Source of the DNA: Bacteroidaceae bacterium
GTDB taxonomy: Bacteria > Bacteroidota > Bacteroidia > Bacteroidales > Bacteroidaceae
Reading direction: 5' to 3'
Assembly: GCA_017617805.1 (NCBI GenBank)
Contig: JAFZVN010000063.1
Span: 1-54,489 of the forward strand
DNA: 54,489 bases
Part shown: positions 35,911 to 44,201 of the stretch, piece by piece
Layout: each line of letters starts with the position of its first letter
How positions within the stretch are numbered: the first letter of the stretch is position 1
Translations under genes and position numbers: made by a program
Notes under the pieces: model-generated
Database searches by the model: none
What the model was told of the DNA's origin: nothing
What the model saw: the letters and a program-made list of their open reading frames with translations, nothing else

Positions 35911-38900
35911 ATGAAAAAGCCATATTTTTCGAAGATACTTCCTTTATTTATTGTTGTACTGGTCTTGTTGACTGGTTCATGTAGCAAAGTTCGTGAACTC
36001 AGGTTACAAGGTCCCACTCATAAAGTATTGGTGATACATTCGTGGGATAGCTTAGGCGAAGAAGGACATCTGTTCTCCAACTGTATGGAGAATGCATTTG
36101 CGGAAGCAGGTGTCAAAGCTGACATCCATCATCTCTATTTGGACATGGTGCATCGTCCTGGCGAGGTATTTACGCAGTATGATTGGGCAAGAAGGGAAGC
36201 GGAAATCCGTGCGCTGAAGCCAGATATCATTTTGTTGAATGATGATCCCGTAGTGGACTGGGTGCTGACCCATCATGAGGGCGATTCCATTTTCAAGAAA
36301 ACGCCTGTGGTTTTTGCTGGTGTCAATGCTCTGTTACGTGATTCACTCAACAATTTCCCTTTGATGACTGGTTATGAGGATCGTATCGATTTGGGACGGA
36401 ACATTGAGTTGATGATGAGGATTGCCAATACCCAATGTCTGACGATAGAAATGGATATTCGTCCTATCGACTTGCGTCTGCGCCGTCAGTTGGAGGAAGA
36501 GTTGGCAGATTCCACCCGATATGTGAATAATGGTGATTTTCGATTGAAAAGATTCGATGAAAGCTATTTGCGGAAAAACTATCCAGGTCTGGCGATTGTG
36601 AATTTTGTGTCTTGCGCCTTTCCTTATTTGAACCGTACAGAATGGGAATCGGACTCTGTTGGTAAGGCACGCACGGGAAAGTTCTATCAGCGAGCAAGAG
36701 ACATGTGGCAATTGCAGGTGAAGTGTGATATCTTCAGCAATAGTATTATCGACCGTACCGGAAGACCTCAATTCACCTGTATTCGTGAGCAGTTCAATAA
36801 TTCTAAAGAACAGCTTTTCTTAGGCGGCTATTTCACTGGTACAGAAACCCAGGTGAAAGATCAGGTTGCATACGCTGTTCGTATTCTACATGGAGAGAAG
36901 CCTAAATCTTTGCCCATCAGTTTGCATACCAGCGACTATTATCTCGATTGGAATGCCATGCAGGTCATGCACCCGAAGATGGCGTATGGAGTTTACAGCA
37001 ATCAGTTCAAAATTGTCAACGCACCCTTCTACCTCGAAGAACCCTTACGGTTTGCCATTCAAGTGGGTCTTATTGTCTTGCTGATTGGTCTCATCATCTA
37101 CTTCATTGTGTATTTTATGCTGAAATGGAAGTGGAAGGGACAGATGTCGTTGGTGGAAGAGCTACAATATGAAGAAAAAGTGCACGACCTGATGTTCTCT
37201 AATGCCAAAGATACCATTTGGGTATTTAAGGAGAATGTGTTCACATTTACTGAGCAGTTTGCAAAATATTTTGATCTTCCTTCTAACTATTTGACATTGG
37301 AGGAGATGGAGCATATTGTGCATGAAGATACCAGGGCATCATTTGAGTTCTTGATGAACTTCCGTAACCAACGAGGTCGCAAGACGGTACGTCTGCACTT
37401 ATCTCCTGATAACGGCGCACATTGGTATTGGGCAGAGGCGATGTATACGGCTACAGAAGAAAGTGCGAAAAAAGGCGAACTTTATGGCCTATTGCTTAAT
37501 ATCGACCAGAAGAAGCAGACAGAGGAACAGTTGGAACAGGCACAGATTTTGGCCAGCCAAGTAGCGTTGAAAGAGAATTTCTTGGCCAATATCAGCCACG
37601 ACCTCCGTACGCCATTGGGTGCTGTGACAGGATTCTCCACCATGTTGACCACCCCTGGTATGACCTTCGAAGAAGGAGAACGAGAGATGTATGGTGATGT
37701 CATTCATCAGAACACGGACATGATTCTGAACATGATAGACAGTGTGATGGAGAAAGCACAGATTGAGACGGGTGACCTTGAAATTATTCAGAAACCTGTG
37801 TCTATCCAGAAACTCATCAACGAATGTTATAAGACCAATTATATTATTGCGCCTACCCATCTGGAGTTTAAACTCGAAATGGATGAACCTGATGAAACCA
37901 TCAATATCGACATGACTCGAACCAAGCAAGTGGTGAACAACTTCTTGAGCAATGCCTTCAAGTTCACGACGGAAGGTAGCGTGACATTGGGATGGAAGCA
38001 CATGGACGATGATTCAGACATGTTGGAAGTCTATGTGAGAGACACAGGTATAGGTGTGGCACCAGAAAAGCAAGCGATGTTGTTTGAACGATATCAGAAA
38101 GTGAACGAGACCGATAAGGGTACGGGATTGGGATTGAACATCAGTAAGACTATCATGGAGAAACAAGGTGGTACGATTGGTGTGGAGAGTGAATTGGGAC
38201 ATGGCAGTAAGTTCTTCTTCCGTCTCTCTCGCATCGTTGAGTGTCTGCTGCTCATCATCACGTTAGGTTTGGGACTGCTCATTCCTTCTTCTTGTCTGTC
38301 TCGTCAAGGTAAAGAAGAAAAGAAGGCCAACGTACTCGTCTATTACAGTTATGAGAAAAATTACCCTGGCTATAAAGGCTTTAATGAAAAGCTGTTGCAG
38401 ACCTTCCGCAGCCAAGGTGTCAATGCAGATATCCGCGCGGCTTATCTTGATTTGGAGAATCCTAACCAAGAGACCGATTTTATTCATCAAGAGCTCAAGG
38501 ATTCGCTTACGAAGATTGGTTGGACACCAGATGTCATTATCACAGAGGGTGACCGTGCAGCCCATGATTTCATCCAATGGAGGGAGAAACGTATGGCTCC
38601 TGAATTGGACACCATCCCCATTGTGCTGGGTGGCCTGCATCATCCAGAGTGGGAAAGCATCAGAAAGTACAATAACTTTGTGGTGATCAATGACCCAATA
38701 GATTATTGTACGAACATCAATTTGGCTGTCGAGATGTCGGGCAAGAACTGTGTTGAGATAGAACTCGACTTTTTCCAGCAAGACTCATTGATAAGAAGGG
38801 AATTGAGACAGGCTATAGCACGTCCTCCATACATTGACAATTCAGACTTCCATGTTGATGTGACTGCAGATGAATTATTCTCTACAATTTGGAAGGATAG

Positions 38901-40503
38901 TGTGATGGTGCTGGTCTATTCTACTGAGTCACCAGAGCGGAACTCACTTAATATGTACGAGCGTGACGAAGGTTACAGAGCGCTGCGTCGCATCTACGTA
39001 CATTCTTGGTTGTACCCATCGCTGGCTGTGAAGAGAGATATCTACAGCTCTTCAATCGCAGACAAGACTGGACGTCCCCAATTTACGGCTGTGAAAGCAG
39101 GGTTCGCTACTGGCGATGGTGACTTCTTGTGTGGTTACTTTGCGGGCTATGAGACTGTGGCACAAGATATGGCACGTGTGGCATCAGAAGTGTTGAAAGG
39201 TGCAGATTTGGCTTCATTTGTGGGCATGACCCACCAAAAACAATACTACATGGACTATGTGGCGATGGAGAAGTTGGGCATGGAGTATAATGACTATAAA
39301 GATCGTTTCATTATCGTGGGTGCCCCGATGGAAAAGATTTCACCTTTTTATCGTTATGCAACACTGATCATTATTTGTCTCGTATTCTGCCTTGCCATTG
39401 GAGCCATTGTGTTGGTATTGCAGTCGTGGAAGAATCAAGCTGCTGCAGGATTGATTGAAAATGTGACGCGTCGTGCTGAAATGCGTCAGATGGCTTTGCA
39501 TGGTGCAGATAGCCACATGGTTCGAACGGAGGAGAGCCTGAAAGAAATCATCACTCATGTTCATCCCGACTATTCGAAAGAGGTGCCACTCATCATGCAG
39601 TCCACAGAGATTATTGGTACACACAGCCATGAAATATATGCCGATATTGACAAACCTGGGAACTATCGTTGGTGGCAGTTGCGTTTTGTAGTGATGTATG
39701 ATAGCGTCAAGGACGAAAAGCATGTGGATGGTATCTTGATCAACATTGATGAGACAAAACGATATGAAGAGGATTTGCGTAAGGCGATGCTCTTGGCAGA
39801 AGAAGCTAAGCAGAAAGAAGACTTCTTGACCACCATCAGCCATGAAATTCGTACACCACTGAATGCGGTTGTGGGATTCAGCGATGTGCTGGTGAGCATG
39901 CCTCCAGAATCCTTCACGCCAGAGGAAATGGCGGAATATGCTAAAATCATCAAGGCGAACAATACCAGCCTTTCTGCGATGATTGAGGATATCCTTATGT
40001 TCTCACGTATTGAAAGTGGACGTATCCAATATGTGAAGAATGAGTTTGATGCCATTGGATTGGTTCATGAAGTGGCGCATGACTGGGAAGATCTGATTCC
40101 AGAAGGTGTTGTCTTTAAAGAAGTCGGAATTATGCCAGGCATCACGATTGACAATGACCGCGCTCGTGTGAAGTATATCTTGAGTCAGCTGATGAGCAAT
40201 GCCATTAAATTTACTAAGAAAGGTGTGATTCTCATCGGTGTGCAGTATCACCTGAATTCAGATAAGGCAGAGTTGTATGTGGAAGATACGGGTTGTGGTA
40301 TTCCAAAAGAGAAACAGCAATTAGCCTTTGGTTTGTTCTGGAAGGACGATGGCCTTATACCAGGTTTGGGATTGGGCTTGCATGTGGCAAGGAAGTTGGC
40401 TGATGGCATGGGAGTTGTTCTTGATGTGGAGAGCAAGCCTGGGTTTGGTTCTAAATTCTCGATTTATGCAGATGCTCAACTGAAGAGGCCAGACGTAGAA
40501 TAA
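35911..40503 (+). CDS. Tandem double sensor histidine kinase with two periplasmic-binding-like sensor domains
   Basis: A 1530-residue membrane kinase made of two complete, homologous halves. Half 1: lipoprotein-like signal (LLTGSC, Cys 24), ABC_sub_bind-like sensor (about 30-370), transmembrane helix (about 381-405), PAS-like domain, HisKA with FLANISHDLRTP (His about 563), HATPase with FLSNAFKF, DTGIG (about 711) and GTGLGLN. Half 2: a signal-like hydrophobic segment (LLLIITLGLGLLIPSSC, about 778-795), sensor (about 800-1145), helix (about 1149-1173), PAS-like, HisKA with TTISHEIRTP (His about 1311), HATPase with DTGCG and GLGLGLH. Both sensors share D-R/K-TGRPQFT. No receiver domain or separate response regulator is seen. 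Two nt before a symporter gene. Confidence 0.9.
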   Translation: MKKPYFSKILPLFIVVLVLLTGSCSKVRELRLQGPTHKVLVIHSWDSLGEEGHLFSNCMENAFAEAGVKADIHHLYLDMVHRPGEVFTQYDWARREAEIRALKPDIILLNDDPVVDWVLTHHEGDSIFKKTPVVFAGVNALLRDSLNNFPLMTGYEDRIDLGRNIELMMRIANTQCLTIEMDIRPIDLRLRRQLEEELADSTRYVNNGDFRLKRFDESYLRKNYPGLAIVNFVSCAFPYLNRTEWESDSVGKARTGKFYQRARDMWQLQVKCDIFSNSIIDRTGRPQFTCIREQFNNSKEQLFLGGYFTGTETQVKDQVAYAVRILHGEKPKSLPISLHTSDYYLDWNAMQVMHPKMAYGVYSNQFKIVNAPFYLEEPLRFAIQVGLIVLLIGLIIYFIVYFMLKWKWKGQMSLVEELQYEEKVHDLMFSNAKDTIWVFKENVFTFTEQFAKYFDLPSNYLTLEEMEHIVHEDTRASFEFLMNFRNQRGRKTVRLHLSPDNGAHWYWAEAMYTATEESAKKGELYGLLLNIDQKKQTEEQLEQAQILASQVALKENFLANISHDLRTPLGAVTGFSTMLTTPGMTFEEGEREMYGDVIHQNTDMILNMIDSVMEKAQIETGDLEIIQKPVSIQKLINECYKTNYIIAPTHLEFKLEMDEPDETINIDMTRTKQVVNNFLSNAFKFTTEGSVTLGWKHMDDDSDMLEVYVRDTGIGVAPEKQAMLFERYQKVNETDKGTGLGLNISKTIMEKQGGTIGVESELGHGSKFFFRLSRIVECLLLIITLGLGLLIPSSCLSRQGKEEKKANVLVYYSYEKNYPGYKGFNEKLLQTFRSQGVNADIRAAYLDLENPNQETDFIHQELKDSLTKIGWTPDVIITEGDRAAHDFIQWREKRMAPELDTIPIVLGGLHHPEWESIRKYNNFVVINDPIDYCTNINLAVEMSGKNCVEIELDFFQQDSLIRRELRQAIARPPYIDNSDFHVDVTADELFSTIWKDSVMVLVYSTESPERNSLNMYERDEGYRALRRIYVHSWLYPSLAVKRDIYSSSIADKTGRPQFTAVKAGFATGDGDFLCGYFAGYETVAQDMARVASEVLKGADLASFVGMTHQKQYYMDYVAMEKLGMEYNDYKDRFIIVGAPMEKISPFYRYATLIIICLVFCLAIGAIVLVLQSWKNQAAAGLIENVTRRAEMRQMALHGADSHMVRTEESLKEIITHVHPDYSKEVPLIMQSTEIIGTHSHEIYADIDKPGNYRWWQLRFVVMYDSVKDEKHVDGILINIDETKRYEEDLRKAMLLAEEAKQKEDFLTTISHEIRTPLNAVVGFSDVLVSMPPESFTPEEMAEYAKIIKANNTSLSAMIEDILMFSRIESGRIQYVKNEFDAIGLVHEVAHDWEDLIPEGVVFKEVGIMPGITIDNDRARVKYILSQLMSNAIKFTKKGVILIGVQYHLNSDKAELYVEDTGCGIPKEKQQLAFGLFWKDDGLIPGLGLGLHVARKLADGMGVVLDVESKPGFGSKFSIYADAQLKRPDVE

Positions 40504-40505
40504 GG

Positions 40506-41954
40506 ATGCTGGTTCTCATTTCCATCATATTATATTTTAGTGTTTTGCTTCTTCTCTCCCGTTTGGTGGGCAAGAGAGGAAGCAATGCTGCTTTTTTCAG
40601 TGGAAACCGTCAGTCGCCTTGGCCTTTGGTGGCTTTTGGTATGATAGGAGCCAGCATTTCCGGATTGACTTTCATCGGTGTGCCTGGATGGGTGATGGAC
40701 ATAGACATGACCTATCTGCAAATGTGCATGGGCTTCATTGTCGGTTACCTGATTGTCGCTTTTGTGTTGTTGCCACTTTATTATCGGCTTCGTCTGACCT
40801 CCATCTACACCTACTTGAATCATCGCTTTGGCAAGGTGAGTTATCAGACGGGCTCCTCTTTTTTCATCGTTAGCAAAATTTTAGGTGCGGCTGCCAAGTT
40901 CTATGTGGTATGCCGCATTTTACAGTATTGCCTGGCTGACACCTTTGCTGTGCCATACGCTGTTGTGGTGTTGGTGGCGTTGGTGTTGATATGGCTCTAT
41001 ACGAGAAAGAACGGAATTCGAGCATTGGTATGGACTGATTTCATGCAGACATTCTGCCTTTTGTTGGCACTTGTCTTGATCTTGATGAAGGCTGCCAATA
41101 TGCTGGGCATGGATGTGTCTGAGGCCATGACGGCTGTCTGGAATGATTCCCACTCACGCATTTTTGAGTTCAATGATTTTGCGTCCAAGCAGAATTTCTG
41201 GAAACAGTTCTTCTCGGGAATTTTCGTTGTGATTGTAATGACAGGACTTGATCAAGACATGATGCAGAAGAATCTTACGTGCAAAGACTTGCGTTCGGCA
41301 CAGAAAGACATGTGCTCTTATGGCGTGTTATTCCTGCCTGTCAATTTCTTGTTCCTCGCTTTGGGCATTCTTCTGATGATGCTTTATCAGCAACAAGGGA
41401 TGGCTTTGCCTGAAAAGGGTGATGATTTGTTGTCGGTTATCGTGCTCAATGGCACGATGGGTACAGCTTGTCTCATCTTCTTCACGATTGGTATCATCTC
41501 CAGTGCTTTCTCCTCTGCCGATTCAGCGATGACGGCACTCACCACCAGTTTCTGCATCGATATCTTGGGAAAAGAAGAGGATGAGCACACACGCAAACGA
41601 GTTCACTTTGGCATGTTTGTGGTGTTCTTCTTCGTCACATTGGCTTTTGATGCAATCGGTTCAGGTAGCGTCATGGACTTGATTTACACTTTGGTATCCT
41701 ATACATACGGTCCACTTTTGGGGCTTTTTGCCTTTGGGTTGTTCACGCAGCGAAAATCAATCGAACGTGCAGTGCCTTACATCGCTATTGCTTCGCCAGC
41801 AATCTGCTATGTCATAGACCTGGTAGTTAGACAATATGCAGGTTACAAATTCGGGTATGAAATGCTGATGTTCAATGGGCTTCTCACCTTTATTGGTCTA
41901 TTCCTGGTGTCAAACCGCATGGCACATTCGTGTCAAGCCAAGCGTGTAAAGTGA
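40506..41954 (+). CDS. Sodium:solute symporter family transporter
   Basis: Na+-coupled uptake of an unknown solute. The 482-residue SSS-family protein has about thirteen helices: AFFSGNRQSPWPLVAFGMIG, ISGLTFIGVPGWVMD, and the sodium-site region ISSAFSSADSAMTALTTSF (helix 8) are visible. The N-terminus is short and starts with a hydrophobic helix (MLVLISIILYFSVLLLLS). The ATG lies 2 nt after the kinase stop, with TAAGGA just upstream, so it is translationally coupled to the kinase. The ligand sensed by the kinase may be the transported solute (inference). Confidence 0.92.
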   Translation: MLVLISIILYFSVLLLLSRLVGKRGSNAAFFSGNRQSPWPLVAFGMIGASISGLTFIGVPGWVMDIDMTYLQMCMGFIVGYLIVAFVLLPLYYRLRLTSIYTYLNHRFGKVSYQTGSSFFIVSKILGAAAKFYVVCRILQYCLADTFAVPYAVVVLVALVLIWLYTRKNGIRALVWTDFMQTFCLLLALVLILMKAANMLGMDVSEAMTAVWNDSHSRIFEFNDFASKQNFWKQFFSGIFVVIVMTGLDQDMMQKNLTCKDLRSAQKDMCSYGVLFLPVNFLFLALGILLMMLYQQQGMALPEKGDDLLSVIVLNGTMGTACLIFFTIGIISSAFSSADSAMTALTTSFCIDILGKEEDEHTRKRVHFGMFVVFFFVTLAFDAIGSGSVMDLIYTLVSYTYGPLLGLFAFGLFTQRKSIERAVPYIAIASPAICYVIDLVVRQYAGYKFGYEMLMFNGLLTFIGLFLVSNRMAHSCQAKRVK

Positions 41955-41978
41955 CAATAAGTAAATGTACATGAAACG

Positions 41979-43349
41979 ATGAGATTTATAGATTTGTTTG
42001 CTGGTCTTGGAGGTTTCCACCTCGCCTTGTCCCGTTTGGGGCATCAATGTGTCTTTGCCTCAGAGATTCAGCCTAAATTGCAAAAACTATATCGACTGAA
42101 TTTCCCAGGTGTGCCCATTGAGGGTGACATTACCAAGATAAAGGCTGAGGATATTCCTCCCCATGAAATTCTGTGTGCAGGTTTCCCATGCCAACCCTTC
42201 TCCTTCTCAGGCAAGAAGCAAGGGTTTGAAGATGAATTGGGACGTGGCAATCTCTTCGATGAGATTTGTCGCATCTTGCATCACCATCATCCTAAATACA
42301 TCCTTTTGGAGAATGTGTCTGCATTGCCAGGACATGATGGAGGTCGCACTTGGAAGGTGATTCAGCGAAAATTGGATGCGTTGGGTTACGATATCCGTAG
42401 CCACATCTATTCTCCCCATGAGTTTGGCATTCCTCAGCATCGTCCACGCTTCTATATTGTGGGTATGTTACGTGATGAGCAGGGTGTCAGCGGCATGCAT
42501 CGTTTTCATTTCATGCGTCCACCCAAGGATGTTGTAAGTGATGTGCATTCCATTGTCGATATCGAAGATAATGACCATCTGGTGGCAGTCCGTCGTGATT
42601 TGCACCCTGTGTTCGATGCCTGGCAGGAGTTTGTGAATCATGTGACCCAACGGGACGGTTTCATGCCTTCCCATTGTATCTTCACGATGGAATTTGGGGC
42701 TGATTATGAGTTTGAGGACATTCCTCCTGCTTTCCAACCTATGGAACGTCTTCGTGGTCATCGAGGAGCATTCGGACAAATGTTGGAAGGTGACACACGC
42801 GAGGAACTGATAGCGGGTCTCCCATTCTATATGCAGCGAACCAAGTATGAAGACACCTATCCTGAATTTAAGAAGATTCTGATTCGCCAGAACCGCGAGT
42901 TTTACCAGCGCCACAAGGATTGGATAGATGAGTGGCTGCCGAAGATCATGCCATTCCCTCGCACACAACAAATGTTTGAATGGAGCACCAATCAGGATTG
43001 GGACTTCAAGCATCATGTCATCCAACTGCGTCCTTCAGGCATTCGTATCCGTTCCATCAATTGTGTTCCCACCATCACTCTCTGCACGACTGCTACGCCG
43101 ATTCTACCTTTCGTTCCTTTCCCTTCCCGAGGGGCATTGGACAAAAAAGGGCGTCCCTATAAGCCCGAAGACTTTAGATGGGGACGCTATATCTCGCACA
43201 ATGAGGCGGCTCGTATTCAGTCCATGCAGGAACTGGATTATGGGAAGCTCTCTCGTGTGCAGAAATTTAAGGCATTGGGTAATGCCGTCAATGTGGATGT
43301 GGTCGAGTTGATAGCCAAACGACTGCTTCCTCGTCGGAACACCAGATGA
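41979..43349 (+). CDS. DNA (cytosine-5-)-methyltransferase
   Basis: Methylates C5 of cytosine in a specific DNA sequence using S-adenosylmethionine. The 456-residue enzyme shows motif I FIDLFAGLGGFHLAL, motif IV CAGFPCQPFSFSG with the catalytic Cys, motif VI LLENVSAL, motif VIII QHRPRFYIVG and motif X ALGNAVNVDVVELIAKRL. The region between about 190 and 370 is the long variable target-recognition part. No restriction endonuclease gene is adjacent: the left neighbour is a symporter, the right a convergent envelope gene 10 nt away. So it is an orphan methylase or the remnant of a restriction-modification system. Confidence 0.95.
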   Translation: MRFIDLFAGLGGFHLALSRLGHQCVFASEIQPKLQKLYRLNFPGVPIEGDITKIKAEDIPPHEILCAGFPCQPFSFSGKKQGFEDELGRGNLFDEICRILHHHHPKYILLENVSALPGHDGGRTWKVIQRKLDALGYDIRSHIYSPHEFGIPQHRPRFYIVGMLRDEQGVSGMHRFHFMRPPKDVVSDVHSIVDIEDNDHLVAVRRDLHPVFDAWQEFVNHVTQRDGFMPSHCIFTMEFGADYEFEDIPPAFQPMERLRGHRGAFGQMLEGDTREELIAGLPFYMQRTKYEDTYPEFKKILIRQNREFYQRHKDWIDEWLPKIMPFPRTQQMFEWSTNQDWDFKHHVIQLRPSGIRIRSINCVPTITLCTTATPILPFVPFPSRGALDKKGRPYKPEDFRWGRYISHNEAARIQSMQELDYGKLSRVQKFKALGNAVNVDVVELIAKRLLPRRNTR

Positions 43350-43359
43350 GCCATTCTTC

Positions 43360-44145
43360 TCATCGACATGTCAGATGAAAGCAACCCTGCTTCCGTTCAT
43401 ACTTCACGTAGCATTTACCTTCCATTCTCAGATCGTTCAGCACCTCCGAGAGCACTTGCTTCATGGGCTCGTTCCATCTGAGCAGTTCTGCGTCAGATTC
43501 ATACGTGCCCGTCATCGGCATGAACTTGTTATAAGCAATGTCCACCGTAGTGCCATAGCAATGACATGAGTTTGTGGTGGCATTCTTATTGCCTTGTTGC
43601 AGGTTCGACACATCATCCGCAGTCCTCAACACCGAGGTCACAATGAGCAGGTGCGTGGGGAGACCCTTCACTTGACAGGAATCGATGAAATTCAGACAAA
43701 TGGTGTTCAGCAGATGCTGGGCTCTTGGCACCAAATAGGGTATCGAATGAGTGAGACTGTCAATGGCATAGAAAGGTGAGTGGCAGATGTTGACCAACTG
43801 ATGCTCCTTGACCAGCACCTCAGCCTCGGTTCTATTCTTGACTGGGGTGATGCCATATTGTTGAGCCGACAAGATCTGCACATTCTGACTGTCAGGAAAA
43901 CATTCCGAATAACTCCACACACCTCTGATGCGATGGGCATTCTTCGTCCTCTTGGATTCTGTTGATGTTTCTGCCTTTTTGAGGTCAACACCAGCAATCT
44001 CTTCCACCTGTATTTTGGTTTGGGCTTTTTTGATGTTCAGCGGAATCTCAATCCCTGACACATGTCTCACGCTGGCAAATAGTCCCATCACAGCCACAAA
44101 GACTCCGAGGAACTTCCACTGGTTATAATTCTTTTTCTTTTCCAA
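43360..44145 (-). CDS. DUF5715-like protein (possible M15-type peptidase fold), membrane-anchored
   Basis: A 261-residue protein. A basic N-terminus with a signal-anchor helix (KFLGVFVAVMGLFASVRHV, about residues 12-30) places it in the periplasm. The C-terminal half has S-V-L-R-T-A-D-D-V, NATTNSCHCYGTTVDIAYNKF (about 185-205) and a final KQGCFHLTCR; the spacing of His, Asp and terminal His resembles D-Ala-D-Ala carboxypeptidases (M15), and Bacteroidota DUF5715 proteins share this pattern. One expected zinc His near the C-terminus is in CFHLT. Function not shown. Convergent with the methyltransferase gene. Confidence 0.7.
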   Translation of the reverse strand: MEKKKNYNQWKFLGVFVAVMGLFASVRHVSGIEIPLNIKKAQTKIQVEEIAGVDLKKAETSTESKRTKNAHRIRGVWSYSECFPDSQNVQILSAQQYGITPVKNRTEAEVLVKEHQLVNICHSPFYAIDSLTHSIPYLVPRAQHLLNTICLNFIDSCQVKGLPTHLLIVTSVLRTADDVSNLQQGNKNATTNSCHCYGTTVDIAYNKFMPMTGTYESDAELLRWNEPMKQVLSEVLNDLRMEGKCYVKYERKQGCFHLTCR

Positions 44146-44201
44146 TTCTAATTAATCTCTTTATCGTATCTTTAGCACGCTTGGCTTGCCAAGAAACTCT
44201 A

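Noticed and set aside
38200..38260. Frameshift or missed stop making the double kinase an artefact
   Set aside because: The frame is open across the junction with sensible residues on both sides, and no start codon for a separate second protein is present; kept as one gene but flagged for read-level confirmation.
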